From positions 248,001 through 312,000 of the forward strand of contig CANMVS010000003.1 of the NCBI GenBank assembly GCA_947501445.1: a stretch of 64,000 nt of DNA. The letters run 5' to 3'. Each line of letters begins with the position of its first letter. Within the stretch, counting starts at the first letter, position 1. Shown piece by piece: positions 53,779 through 63,809 of this stretch. This DNA comes from an uncultured Rhizobiaceae group bacterium (GTDB lineage Bacteria > Pseudomonadota > Alphaproteobacteria > Rhizobiales > Rhizobiaceae). The notes under the pieces were generated by a model. The model was not told the DNA's origin. It made no database searches and saw nothing but the letters and a program-made list of their open reading frames with translations. Position numbers and translations under genes: made by a program.

Positions 53779-54966
53779 ATGTCAGAAAACACCTCGCTAT
53801 ATAATACTTATATGCGCATTCCGATCCGATTTGAGCGCGGCGAGGGCGTGTGGCTGATTGCGGAGGATGGTTCCAGGTACCTTGATTTTGCCGCTGGTAT
53901 TGCGGTCAATTCACTGGGGCATTCTCATCCGCATCTTGTTGGCGCGCTCAAGGAGCAGGCAGACAAGCTTTGGCATTTGTCCAACATATATGAAATGCCC
54001 GGTCAAAGCCGACTTGCTGACAGGCTCACCGAAGCGACGTTTGCCGACAAGGCATTTTTTACAAATTCGGGCGCTGAGGCGCTGGAATGCGCGATCAAGA
54101 CGGCAAGGCGCTACCATTATGTCAATGGAAGACCGGAGCGGTTTGGCATCATAACGATGGAAGGTGCATTCCACGGCAGAACGCTGGCGACAATCGCGGC
54201 CGGTGGTCAGGCAAAGTATCTGGAAGGGTTTGGCCCCAAGGCACCTGGATTCTATCAGGTGCCATTTTCGGATCTGAATGCGTTCAAAGAAGCCATCACT
54301 GAGGAAACTGCAGCAATCCTTGTCGAGCCCCTGCAGGGCGAAGGCGGAATTCGCGAACTTTCCAATCAATGGCTGCGTGATCTGCGTGCCCTGTGTAATG
54401 AGAATGGCATTTTGCTTATCCTTGATGAAGTTCAGTGCGGTGTTGGCCGAACCGGACGGTTGTTCGCCCACGAATGGGCTGGCATAACGCCTGATATCAT
54501 GGCCGTTGCCAAGGGGATCGGTGGTGGATTTCCATTTGGTGTTTGCCTGGCAACAGACGAGGCCGCCAGTGGCATGACCGCCGGTACCCACGGGACGACC
54601 TATGGCGGCAATCCGCTGGCAATGGCAGTTGGCAACGCTGTGCTTGATGTTGTTCTGGAGGATGATTTCCTTCAACACGTGCGCGACGTAAGCAATGTAT
54701 TTTCGCAAGGGCTGGCTGCCATCGCAGATCGTTATCCCGATGTAGTCGATGAAATCAGGGGCACAGGATTGATGTTGGGCGTAAAGTGCAAATGCCCCAA
54801 CAGCGCTTTGCTGGTGGCGATGCGCGGGCAAAATCTGCTGGGTGTTCCGGCGGGAGACAATGTTATTCGCCTGCTGCCTCCGCTGACAACAACGATGGAA
54901 GAGGCCCGAGAGGGGCTTGAGCGACTTGAGGCCGCTGCCGCCGCCGTATCCGGCGCATCAGCCTAG
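53779..54966 (+). CDS. argD: Acetylornithine aminotransferase
   Basis: 395 residues, class III aminotransferase. [21 protein letters not shown] (phosphate site), [53 protein letters not shown] (PLP Asp and Lys), [17 protein letters not shown]. It converts N-acetylglutamate semialdehyde to N-acetylornithine with glutamate, in arginine synthesis; argF follows after 120 bp. Start with GGGAGG 7-8 bases upstream. Confidence 0.95.
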   Translation: MSENTSLYNTYMRIPIRFERGEGVWLIAEDGSRYLDFAAGIAVNSLGHSHPHLVGALKEQADKLWHLSNIYEMPGQSRLADRLTEATFADKAFFTNSGAEALECAIKTARRYHYVNGRPERFGIITMEGAFHGRTLATIAAGGQAKYLEGFGPKAPGFYQVPFSDLNAFKEAITEETAAILVEPLQGEGGIRELSNQWLRDLRALCNENGILLILDEVQCGVGRTGRLFAHEWAGITPDIMAVAKGIGGGFPFGVCLATDEAASGMTAGTHGTTYGGNPLAMAVGNAVLDVVLEDDFLQHVRDVSNVFSQGLAAIADRYPDVVDEIRGTGLMLGVKCKCPNSALLVAMRGQNLLGVPAGDNVIRLLPPLTTTMEEAREGLERLEAAAAAVSGASA

Positions 54967-55086
54967 ACTCTACTCGAAATCTCCAGGTCCGCAATGATGC
55001 GCCATTTGGTTTGGATCCGGCTTCTTGAATCAGGCGCTTAGAACGCAGCACGGGTCACACCATTCTGCATTACAGGGAAAAAAGCT

Positions 55087-56013
55087 ATGACTACCAATGG
55101 CGGCCCTCGTCATTTCCTTGATCTTTCTGTTGTCGCAGACGATGCACTGCGCGATATTCTCGACCACGCGCATAAACGCAAGGCGGCAACGAAAGACGGA
55201 ACGGCAGACAAACCACTTGCAGGCAAAATGCTGGCGATGATTTTCGAAAAGCCATCGACCAGAACCCGCGTATCCTTTGATGTTGGCATGCGCCAGCTTG
55301 GCGGTGAGACGATACTGCTATCGGGTCGCGAGATGCAATTGGGCCGGGCTGAATCCATTGCGGATACTGCACGCGTCCTTTCACGCTATGTCGATGCAAT
55401 CATGATCCGTACAACGGAGCATGACCGGCTGCTGGAACTGGCTGAATATGCGACCGTCCCGGTAATCAACGGACTGACCGATGATACACATCCCTGCCAG
55501 ATCATGGCGGATGTCATGACCTATGAGCAGCACCGTGGATCGATCGCTGGCAAAACCGTTTCCTGGGTGGGCGATGGCAACAATGTGCTGCATTCGCTGA
55601 TCGAAGGCGCTGCCCGTTTTGGCTATCGGATGAATATCGCGGTGCCGGAAGGCTCTGAGCCATCACCTGACTATGCCAAATGGGCGGCAGCACATGGTGG
55701 AAATATCTCTGTTACCACTGATCCGGTCGCTGCGGTTGCGGGGTCGCATTGTGTCATCACGGATACCTGGATTTCCATGGGACAGGAGCAACGCGCACGT
55801 GGTCATAATGTTTTCCAGCCCTATCAGGTGAACGCAGAGTTGATGGCCCATGCTGACGCCGACGCACTGTTTATGCATTGTTTGCCTGCTCATCGGGGAG
55901 AAGAGGTCACCGATGAGGTGATTGATGGCTCACAGTCCGTCGTATTTGACGAGGCGGAAAACCGTCTGCATGCACAAAAGGCCATCATCGCCTGGTGTTT
56001 TGACAAGATCTAG
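55087..56013 (+). CDS. argF: Ornithine carbamoyltransferase
   Basis: 308 residues. Carbamoyl-phosphate motif [17 protein letters not shown] (STRTR), HPCQ in [11 protein letters not shown], ornithine-side [19 protein letters not shown] and the conserved DTWISMGQE. It makes citrulline from ornithine and carbamoyl phosphate. Pairs with argD; the argD-argF arrangement followed by hslO is common in rhizobia. Confidence 0.96.
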   Translation: MTTNGGPRHFLDLSVVADDALRDILDHAHKRKAATKDGTADKPLAGKMLAMIFEKPSTRTRVSFDVGMRQLGGETILLSGREMQLGRAESIADTARVLSRYVDAIMIRTTEHDRLLELAEYATVPVINGLTDDTHPCQIMADVMTYEQHRGSIAGKTVSWVGDGNNVLHSLIEGAARFGYRMNIAVPEGSEPSPDYAKWAAAHGGNISVTTDPVAAVAGSHCVITDTWISMGQEQRARGHNVFQPYQVNAELMAHADADALFMHCLPAHRGEEVTDEVIDGSQSVVFDEAENRLHAQKAIIAWCFDKI

Positions 56014-56122
56014 GTGCACAAGGGCATTTTCCGATTTTCCTGAATCAGGTTAAAGAGAAAAATGACAGACAACGATGGAGACTGTCGATGCACTGCTGCT
56101 CGTCCGGATTGCGAATGACAGG

Positions 56123-56222
56123 GCAATTCAGATTTTGACGGAATCGGCAAAACCTGAATGCATCAACAAAATCAAAGGCCGACACCGTTATCCCATTTCT
56201 GACAAAATGTGAAACGGTCTGG
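56123..56222 (-). repeat. RIME-like intergenic repeat, copy 5 (inverse)
   Basis: Reverse strand: ACCGTTTCAC...CAGAAATGGG, ATAACGGTGTCGGC, TTTGATTTTGTTGATGC, ATTCAGGTTTTGCC...CAAAATCTGAATTGC. It fills the argF-hslO gap and ends about 30 bp before hslO. Confidence 0.88.
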
Positions 56223-56252
56223 GCGAAGTAATTTAACTGATCGGGTTCCGCT

Positions 56253-57260
56253 ATGAGCGCAGATGATATGACACTTGGGCAAATCGGCTTCGCCGGTGAT
56301 GATCAGGTTGTTCCTTTTCAGGTTGAAGGTCTCGATGCGCGTGGCCGAGCCGTCCAGCTTGGTCCCATGCTGGATGCAATTCTGGCGCGCCACGAGTATC
56401 CTGAACCGATTGCCAGATTGCTGGCTGAGGCCGTGACACTGACGGTTCTGCTGGGTACATCGTTGAAATTTTCGGGAAAGTTCATTGTCCAGACCCAGAG
56501 CGATGGTCCGGTGGATATGCTGGTGGCGGACTTCTCGACACCGGACAGTATTCGCGCCTATGCACGCTATGACGAAGATGCCTTCGCGCAGGCCAAGGCG
56601 AACAAGGCGCTCGAGCCCCATGAACTTCTCGGCAAGGGCACCCTGGCATTTACGATTGATCAGGGGTCTCACATGCAGCGCTATCAGGGCATAGTTGAGC
56701 TCAATGGTGCCACATTGGAAGAAATTGCCTGTGCCTATTTCCGCCAGTCAGAGCAGATACCGACCGAGGTCCGATTGGCGGCAGCTCAACTCTATGCGCC
56801 GGACAACACAGGTGATCGCAAACATCATTGGCGCGCCGGTGGTGTCGTGCTGCAGTTTCTGCCCGAATCTCCAGAACGCAGGCGGCAACCGGATTTGCCT
56901 GGCGGTGATGTGCCTGAAGATCCGGATGACGACGATGTTGACTATGATGAGTTCGAGGAGGACGAAGACTGGGAGGAAGCCCGCGCACTGATGGAGACCA
57001 TTGCTGATGACGAACTGGCAGATCCTCAGGTCGGTTCAGAGCGGCTGTTATTCCGTCTGTTTCACGAGCGTGGTGTGCGTGTCTTCGATCCGATTGTTGT
57101 GCGTGACAACTGCTCGTGTTCACGCGAAAAGATAAAATCCGTGCTTGATGGCTTTGACCAGGATGAGATTGCCGAGAGCGTTGAAGATGGGAAAATATCG
57201 GTAAAATGTGAGTTTTGCTCGACAAATTACCAATTCGATCCATCCGAGATTGACGGATAA
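56253..57260 (+). CDS. hslO: Redox-regulated chaperone Hsp33
   Basis: 335 residues. N-terminal Hsp33 domain (VVPFQVEGLDARGRAVQLGPMLDAIL...RLLAEAVTLTVLLGTSLKFSGKFIVQTQSDGPV), an acidic linker (PEDPDDDDVDYDEFEEDEDWEEA), and the C-terminal zinc/redox switch with CxC (CSC near 286-288) and CxxC (CEFC near 319-322). Oxidation releases zinc and activates holdase activity in the cytosol. The acidic linker is longer than in E. coli Hsp33. Start follows a RIME-like repeat. Confidence 0.95.
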   Translation: MSADDMTLGQIGFAGDDQVVPFQVEGLDARGRAVQLGPMLDAILARHEYPEPIARLLAEAVTLTVLLGTSLKFSGKFIVQTQSDGPVDMLVADFSTPDSIRAYARYDEDAFAQAKANKALEPHELLGKGTLAFTIDQGSHMQRYQGIVELNGATLEEIACAYFRQSEQIPTEVRLAAAQLYAPDNTGDRKHHWRAGGVVLQFLPESPERRRQPDLPGGDVPEDPDDDDVDYDEFEEDEDWEEARALMETIADDELADPQVGSERLLFRLFHERGVRVFDPIVVRDNCSCSREKIKSVLDGFDQDEIAESVEDGKISVKCEFCSTNYQFDPSEIDG

Positions 57261-57437
57261 GGCAACGCATATACCCTTGTTTCATCGCTGACGACTTTAC
57301 ATATCTTTACACCCATAAACTTTCATTTTGTGTGAATTGGGCTAAATAGATAAATTGCAGGGATTGGTTTTGCCATTTTTCTGTATCGGTAAAATGGGAA
57401 TACGCCTCATCATCGCAGTATTCTTGGCGCATTGTTT

Positions 57438-57458
57438 CCAATCTGCAGTGCAGATTGG
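57438..57458. promoter_or_regulatory. 21-bp palindrome upstream of the RND operon
   Basis: CCAATCTGCA, a central G, and TGCAGATTGG: a perfect palindrome, 31 bp before the adaptor ATG. The form suits a TetR- or MarR-type operator, but no regulator gene is adjacent. Confidence 0.7.
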
Positions 57459-57489
57459 GGCCAGAGCGCATTAGTCGGAGCGAATATGC

Positions 57490-58887
57490 ATGCTGAAGTC
57501 GAATGATGACGAACAGGACGCGGAAGCAGCGAGAACCGACGGCGCGTCAGGAACGCCGGGGGATGCCAAATCACCGGTTTTGCGCGGCGGCAGAGCTCTA
57601 CTGCAAACCATATTGATGTTCGTCGTTCTGGCCGGATCCTATGCGGCGATGAACCGGTTGATCGATTCCAAACCAACCCGCGATGCGCGTCCCGCCCGCA
57701 CCAATGTCTATACAATTGAGGCCGTAACAGCCAATGCGCAGGATAACCGGCCCCAATTGAAGCTTTTTGGCGAAGTGCAGGCTGCACGATCCGTTGAACT
57801 GCGACCGTTGGTCAATGGTGAAATAACTGCGATCAACCCAAATTTAAAAGTCGGATCACCCGTTTTCGCCGGTGACATACTCATCGAATTAGACCTGTTC
57901 AACTATCAGGGAGCGCTTGCCGAAGCACGGGCAAATCTGGCGCAGGCCCGTGCCCTGCTTGCAGAAACCGAAGCGCGGCTCGTATCCGAGCAGGAACAAT
58001 TCACCAGTGCACAGGCACAGATGGAGCTAGCCGAGAGCGATCTTGAACGGGCACGCTCGCTGGTCTCCAGCGGAACGCTGACCCAAAAGCAGGTGGAGGA
58101 CCGCCGACTGATCGTATCGCAGCGTAATCAGGCGGTCAGTCAACGGCGAAACAACCAGCTCATCGAAAAAGCCAAACGGGACCAGCAACTCGCCAGCATT
58201 GACAGTCTGGTATGGAAGGTTCAGCAGGCGGAGCGCAATCTGCAGAACACGGTGCTCAAAGCGCCCTTTACCGGTGTGGTGAATTCCAAAAATGCCGAGG
58301 CCGGTCGCTATGTAAGCACTTCAGATGTCGTTGCCACGCTTTATGATAACGCTGCCCTGGAAGCACGCTTCACATTGACGGACGCTCAGTTTGGTCGCAT
58401 CTCTACCGGCGACGATCCGCTTATTGGACGGGACATTGAAGTTGAATGGAATGTCGGGCTGAGCAGCTATGAGTATGCCGGCGTGATCGATCGGATTGGC
58501 GCCGAAATTGCCTCTGCGCGCGGTGGTATAGAGGTTGTTGCACGTATCGACCCGACCGGCGCCGCAATTGAACTGAGGCCGGGTGCCTTTGTTGAGATTG
58601 ATGTGCCTGACCGTCTTTATCGACAATCTTACAAAATACCCGAAACTGCACTGTTTGGTGGCAATGAGATATTTGTCGTGGAAGATGGAAAGCTGGCTCG
58701 CCGAACGGTACAGATAGCCGCCTTTGATGGTGAGGATATCATCATTGTGGATGGCCTGCTGCCCGGTGATTCCGTCATGACGACCCATCTGACCCAGGCT
58801 GATGACGGTGTTGCGGTTCGTCTACCCGCACTGGCAAAACCAAGCGCGCCCGGAGAAGCAGCCATAAAGACCTCAAGAGGGGGCTGA
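57490..58887 (+). CDS. RND efflux periplasmic adaptor subunit (membrane fusion protein)
   Basis: 465 residues. Acidic cytoplasmic N-terminus, an anchoring helix at about 38-55 (ALLQTILMFVVLAGSYAAM), then a barrel-sandwich lipoyl half (LKLFGEVQAARSVELRPLVNGEITAINPNLKVGSPVFAGDILIELD), a long coiled-coil hairpin (about 140-245: ALAEARANLAQARALLAE...QAERNLQN), second lipoyl half (LKAPFTGVVNSKNAEAGRYV) and beta-barrel domains. It links the RND pump to an outer-membrane channel not encoded here. Its stop is 2 bp before the pump gene. Confidence 0.92.
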   Translation: MLKSNDDEQDAEAARTDGASGTPGDAKSPVLRGGRALLQTILMFVVLAGSYAAMNRLIDSKPTRDARPARTNVYTIEAVTANAQDNRPQLKLFGEVQAARSVELRPLVNGEITAINPNLKVGSPVFAGDILIELDLFNYQGALAEARANLAQARALLAETEARLVSEQEQFTSAQAQMELAESDLERARSLVSSGTLTQKQVEDRRLIVSQRNQAVSQRRNNQLIEKAKRDQQLASIDSLVWKVQQAERNLQNTVLKAPFTGVVNSKNAEAGRYVSTSDVVATLYDNAALEARFTLTDAQFGRISTGDDPLIGRDIEVEWNVGLSSYEYAGVIDRIGAEIASARGGIEVVARIDPTGAAIELRPGAFVEIDVPDRLYRQSYKIPETALFGGNEIFVVEDGKLARRTVQIAAFDGEDIIIVDGLLPGDSVMTTHLTQADDGVAVRLPALAKPSAPGEAAIKTSRGG

Positions 58888-58889
58888 AC

Positions 58890-61800
58890 ATGGTATCACG
58901 CTCTTTGGAACACGCAGCAGATGACCTACGCGGATCTGCCGGTCTTGTGCGCACATTTATACGCCACCCGAACGCCGCCAATTTGCTGATGATGCTGATG
59001 ATACTTATCGGCATATTCAGCATGTTGAAAATCAACACACAGTTCTTTCCGTCCGTTGACCGGCCTAATATCAATATCGCGGTTTCATGGTCGGGTGCCA
59101 GTGCCGAAGATATAGAGGCCAACCTTCTGGCCGTGATTGAGCCGGAGGTACGTTTCGTCGAGGGTGTCGATCAAATGACATCGACGGCCCGTGAAGGATC
59201 GGGATCAATCCGGCTGGAATTTGAAGAAGGTTCTGACATGCAAAAGGCATTGTCGGAAGTAGAAACCGCGGTTAAGGGCCTGAGTACCCTGCCGGAAGAC
59301 GCGGAAACGCCCACAGTGTCAAAAGCCAGTTTTTTTGACCGTGTGGCCAGTGTATCGGTTGGCGGCTCAGCGCCCGAATCCATCAAACGGGAATGGGCAA
59401 AACGTATCCGGGATGATCTGATCGCACGGGGCATCGACAAGGTGGACTTTACGGCACTGCGCGATGAGGAAATACAGATTGATATTCCCGAGCGCGAACT
59501 GCGCCGGCTTGGCCTGACAATCGATGATATATCCAGCCGGATCACCAACAACAGTCGGGATCTTCCATCCGGCAGCCTGGATGGAGCGATTGAACGTCAA
59601 CTGCGATCTTTGGCTGATGCGGAAACGCCAAAGGCGCTGGGCGCGATGGAGATTGTCGCCTTTTCGTCAGGAGAAAAAGTCAGGCTCAGCGATATTGCCG
59701 ATGTGAAAAACGCCTATGATACAACGGCAACACGTGGCTTTACCAATGGTGCCGTTGCGATTGAAATTGATGTACGGCGCTCGACCAGCGCTGATACCTT
59801 GCGTACCGCACGCATTCTGGACGACTATCTTGAGGAATTGCGCCCGCAACTGCCTCACAATATCGAATTGCAAACCTATGAAGTGGCAGCAAATGCGCTG
59901 TTGGACCGCATATTGCTGCTGGTAAAAAACGGTCTTGGCGGTCTGATTCTTGTGGTGGTCATTCTGTTCATCTTTCTTGACGGACGGATTGCATTTTGGG
60001 TTGCTGCAGGAATTCCGGTAGCGCTGTTTGCAACCATTGGATTCATGTTTGTCTCGGGCCAATCGATCAATATGGTCTCACTTTTCGGTCTGATCATGAT
60101 GCTGGGTATCATCGTGGATGACGCTATTGTGGTGGGCGAGCACACCAATACGCGCCTCCAGATGGGTGACAGTCCGGCAATGGCCGCTGAAAATGGTGTC
60201 GGCATGATGATCAAGCCGGTGTTGGCAGCCATGACGACCACATTGGCTGCTTTTGCACCCATGCTGTTGATAACCGATACCATTGGCCAGATCATGGGTG
60301 TTTTGCCATTGGTGGTGATTGCGGTGATCATCGCCAGTCTGCTTGAGTGTTTCTATGTACTGCCCGGCCACCTTGCCCATGCTCTGGAGCGTCAGCCGGG
60401 GCCGCGGTGGTCCTATTGGCGGCAGTTTTCCATCGCATTTGGTCTGGTTGTTATTATCTGGACCATTGCTTCGCCACTTGGGTTTACGGATGATTTTCTG
60501 CCGGAAGGGTCACCGGTTCTGAATTTCCTGAACAGCCTGAACAATATTGATGCCCCCGTGCGTGCGATACTGGTTGGTGGATTTGCCCTGTTGGTTGGGT
60601 CATCCGTTGAATTTGTAATTGTCGGTTTGAAAAAACGCGCCGCTTCCAAAAAGGCCGATTCAAGTTCCGCTACAGGGGCCAGTGGGTTTCGCCAGCACTT
60701 TGATCACTATTTTGGCCTGTTTCGCGATGGCCCTTTCAATACGATGGTGGTTCTGTCCTATCGCTGGCGCTATGTAACCGTTTCAATCGCTGTTGGTTTG
60801 GTTCTGATTCTGGTTGTCGGGCTTATTCAGTCGAAGAAAGTCGAATTTGTTTTTTTCCCATCGCCGGAAGCTGAAAATGTGCGTGGCAATGTCGGCTTCA
60901 TCGCCGGTTTTCCCGAAGCAGATGCCCTGCAGGCAATTGCGCAAATTGAAGCTGCATTCAGAACTGTCGAGGAGGAGCTCACCGGGGGGGACGAAAAACT
61001 GGCCGATGCCATCTTTGTCATGTTTAGCAAGGCCAGTCGGTTTGGCGGTACGAGCGCCACAATCAAGATTCAGTTGACATCTTCTGAATACAGGAACGTG
61101 CGCACACCCGATATCGTGCGCGCCTGGACAAAGGCCGTTCCTGACATACCGGGTGTATCGCGGTTTTCTGTATTCCAGTCACGTGGTGGTCCGCCAGGAC
61201 GTGACATCGATATCGAATTGCGCGGTGACAGAATTACCGATCTCAAGGACGCAGCCACTGAAATCATACCGCTATTGGCGTCCATTGACGGGGTTTCAGG
61301 TGCTGATGACAATTTGCCCTACGGAAAGCCTGAACTGGTGATAGAAATGTTGCCGCGCGGCGCGGCACTGGGTTTTACGGCAAATTCCATCGGTCGGCAG
61401 TTGCGCAACGCATTTGATGGTCAGATACCGTTCCGCTTTGCCCGTGGTGATGATGAGGTAACAGTACGCGTGTCGCAGATCATGCGGGCGGGCGGAACCG
61501 GTGCTCTGCGTAGTTTTGAATTGCGCAGCCCCGACGGTGAGTTCGTGCCATTGACCGAAGTCGCGACGCTGACTGAAAGACAGGGGTTTGCCTATATATC
61601 GCGTCGGGATGGTAAAACCAAAATCTCAGTCACCGGTGATATTGACAATGAAATCAACACGACGGATGGCGTTATAGAACAACTGGAAAACACCGGTGTA
61701 ATAGCCGCTGTTGCCTCCAAATATGGTGTGGACTATCAATATGGCGGAAGGTCGGAAGAGCAAAAAACAGCCTTTGCCGATCTGCAACTTGGACTGATCG

Positions 61801-62315
61801 TGGCACTGTCGGTCATCTACATCATTCTGGCCTGGGTCTTTGCAAGCTACTGGCGTCCTTTTGCCGTCATGCTGATCATACCCTTTGGCATTGTGGGGGC
61901 TGTTTTTGGCCATTGGTTGCTTGGCGTGCAACTCACCATACTTTCAATGATCGGTTTGCTTGGTCTTTCCGGCATATTGGTGAATGATTCGATTATTCTC
62001 GTAACAAGGCTGGATGAGCGTTTGCGTGAAGGTGAAGACCTGGAAAACGCCGCGACCGGTGCCAGCCGTGATCGGCTGCGCGCGGTGCTTTTGACCTCTT
62101 TGACGACGATTGGCGGCCTGTTACCATTGCTGTTTGAAAGAAGCCTGCAGGCACAATTCCTGCTGCCAATGGCCGTTACAATTGTATTCGGGCTTGCCAT
62201 GGCAACACTGCTGGTGCTGTTCCTGGTGCCGGCCCTGGTCGCCATAGGACAGGATATTCGCAATCTGTTTGTTGCTGTATTCGGGCATGAGCAGAAAATA
62301 AGCAGCGCTTCCTGA
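58890..62315 (+). CDS. RND efflux transporter (HAE1 family)
   Basis: 1,141 residues, the full AcrB-like length with twelve helices and two large periplasmic loops. N-terminal helix LMMLMILIGIFSMLKINTQFFPSV, porter motifs, and in the fourth segment GIIVDDAIVVGEH with the aspartate pair used in proton relay; the corresponding second-half helix ends LSGILVNDSIILVTRLDERL. It exports hydrophobic compounds out of the cell, substrate unknown. Relatives of this HAE1 branch often lack a dedicated outer-membrane gene. A polar ~35-residue linker (KKRAASKKADSSSATGASG) sits between the halves. Confidence 0.94.
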   Translation: MVSRSLEHAADDLRGSAGLVRTFIRHPNAANLLMMLMILIGIFSMLKINTQFFPSVDRPNINIAVSWSGASAEDIEANLLAVIEPEVRFVEGVDQMTSTAREGSGSIRLEFEEGSDMQKALSEVETAVKGLSTLPEDAETPTVSKASFFDRVASVSVGGSAPESIKREWAKRIRDDLIARGIDKVDFTALRDEEIQIDIPERELRRLGLTIDDISSRITNNSRDLPSGSLDGAIERQLRSLADAETPKALGAMEIVAFSSGEKVRLSDIADVKNAYDTTATRGFTNGAVAIEIDVRRSTSADTLRTARILDDYLEELRPQLPHNIELQTYEVAANALLDRILLLVKNGLGGLILVVVILFIFLDGRIAFWVAAGIPVALFATIGFMFVSGQSINMVSLFGLIMMLGIIVDDAIVVGEHTNTRLQMGDSPAMAAENGVGMMIKPVLAAMTTTLAAFAPMLLITDTIGQIMGVLPLVVIAVIIASLLECFYVLPGHLAHALERQPGPRWSYWRQFSIAFGLVVIIWTIASPLGFTDDFLPEGSPVLNFLNSLNNIDAPVRAILVGGFALLVGSSVEFVIVGLKKRAASKKADSSSATGASGFRQHFDHYFGLFRDGPFNTMVVLSYRWRYVTVSIAVGLVLILVVGLIQSKKVEFVFFPSPEAENVRGNVGFIAGFPEADALQAIAQIEAAFRTVEEELTGGDEKLADAIFVMFSKASRFGGTSATIKIQLTSSEYRNVRTPDIVRAWTKAVPDIPGVSRFSVFQSRGGPPGRDIDIELRGDRITDLKDAATEIIPLLASIDGVSGADDNLPYGKPELVIEMLPRGAALGFTANSIGRQLRNAFDGQIPFRFARGDDEVTVRVSQIMRAGGTGALRSFELRSPDGEFVPLTEVATLTERQGFAYISRRDGKTKISVTGDIDNEINTTDGVIEQLENTGVIAAVASKYGVDYQYGGRSEEQKTAFADLQLGLIVALSVIYIILAWVFASYWRPFAVMLIIPFGIVGAVFGHWLLGVQLTILSMIGLLGLSGILVNDSIILVTRLDERLREGEDLENAATGASRDRLRAVLLTSLTTIGGLLPLLFERSLQAQFLLPMAVTIVFGLAMATLLVLFLVPALVAIGQDIRNLFVAVFGHEQKISSAS

Positions 62316-62351
62316 CGATGGGTACCTAATGTAGCGTTTGTACCACGGGCA

Positions 62352-63809
62352 TCATGTCCGCCAGAAACGCGGCAAAAAGAGCACCAGTATTGTGAAAAGC
62401 TCCAATCGACCCAGCAACATACCGGCTGAGAGTATCCATTTGGCCTCGTCTGATAGCGGGCCATAATTGCCAGCAGGACCAATGATGCTTCCAAGCCCGG
62501 GACCCACATTGGAAATTGCCGAACCGGCGCCCGAAAGTGCTGTGGTCGTATCCAGACCCGTCAGGATCAGCACGAACGCGATAACACCAAAACTCAGCAC
62601 GTATAAGAACATGAAACTCATCACCGACGCGATGACGCGGTAGTCGATCGGCCTGCCATTGAATTTGGGACGAAAGATGCCGTGTGGGTACATCACCTGA
62701 TTGATGTGTTGGCGAATGGCCTCAAACAGCACCTGAAACCTGAATATCTTAATCCCGCAGGACGTTGATCCGGCGCAGCCGCCGATAAACATGATCACGA
62801 AGAAAAACGACGTCGCATGAGGGCCCCAAATCCCATAGTCAGTCGAGGCATAGCCGGTTCCGGTCATGATCGAGACTGTATTGAAGGCGGCAAAGCGCAG
62901 ACCGTCCAACCCCAGGTGATATTCACCGTAATGGGCCATCAGCCAAGCTATAATGGTTGCAATCAACAGCGTTGCCAAAAACACGCGGACCTGGGAATCC
63001 ACAAAGAACGGGCGAACACGGCCCTGCAGCATCTGAACGTAAAGAACAAACGGGATGCAGCCCAAAATCATGAAAACAATGGTTATCCAGTCTATGGCGG
63101 CACTGTTGAAATGCCCGATCGATAAATCCTTGGTCGAAAATCCACCGGTTGCCACGGTTGTCATGGCGTGAATAACCGCATCATCAATCGGCATGCCGGC
63201 AATGAGAAACAGAATGCAGCAGGTCACTGTAAAACCGATAAAGACAAGAGTAATGGAACTGGAAATCTGTGTGGCGCGTGGCAGGATCTTCTCTGCAGTG
63301 TCAAAGGCCTCAGCGCGAAAGAGCTGCATGCCGCCAATCTGCAGCATGGGTAAAACGGCAATCGCCATCACAATGATGCCAAGCCCGCCCATCCATTGCA
63401 GCAGGCCACGCCAAAACAATATCCCTGGCGGTGCATTGTCCAGGCCATGGATTACAGTCGCACCAGTCGTCGTCAATCCGGACATGGACTCAAAAAAAGC
63501 GTCCGTATAGGTCGGCACGACACCAGACCAGAAAATCGGCAATGCCCCAAATGTAACCAGTGCAACCCAGGATACGACAGTCATCAACAGGGCTTGGCGT
63601 GTGGACAATCCTTTTGGCGTGCCGCGGGTTGCTGCAAACAGCGAAAAGCCAACAAGCATAGTCAGCAGTGACGACGCAAAAAATACCGACCAGTCCTCGT
63701 TGCCCGCAGCCAGATCGACGATCATTGGCAGAAGCATTGCGACCCCCAATGTGGCGATCAGAATGCCCGACACCAGGACGACCGGTCGAAAATCCAGGGC
63801 ACCGTTCAA
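62352..63809 (-). CDS. trkH: Trk-type potassium uptake protein TrkH
   Basis: 485 residues. Four membrane-pore-membrane repeats; selectivity-filter regions include [38 protein letters not shown] and [18 protein letters not shown], with the motif [19 protein letters not shown] between. It carries K+ across the inner membrane with TrkA. The likely start is a TTG at 63809 overlapping the apaG stop; the resulting N-terminus [25 protein letters not shown] fits the family, although the ribosome site is weak. Confidence 0.93.
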   Translation of the reverse strand: MNGALDFRPVVLVSGILIATLGVAMLLPMIVDLAAGNEDWSVFFASSLLTMLVGFSLFAATRGTPKGLSTRQALLMTVVSWVALVTFGALPIFWSGVVPTYTDAFFESMSGLTTTGATVIHGLDNAPPGILFWRGLLQWMGGLGIIVMAIAVLPMLQIGGMQLFRAEAFDTAEKILPRATQISSSITLVFIGFTVTCCILFLIAGMPIDDAVIHAMTTVATGGFSTKDLSIGHFNSAAIDWITIVFMILGCIPFVLYVQMLQGRVRPFFVDSQVRVFLATLLIATIIAWLMAHYGEYHLGLDGLRFAAFNTVSIMTGTGYASTDYGIWGPHATSFFFVIMFIGGCAGSTSCGIKIFRFQVLFEAIRQHINQVMYPHGIFRPKFNGRPIDYRVIASVMSFMFLYVLSFGVIAFVLILTGLDTTTALSGAGSAISNVGPGLGSIIGPAGNYGPLSDEAKWILSAGMLLGRLELFTILVLFLPRFWRT

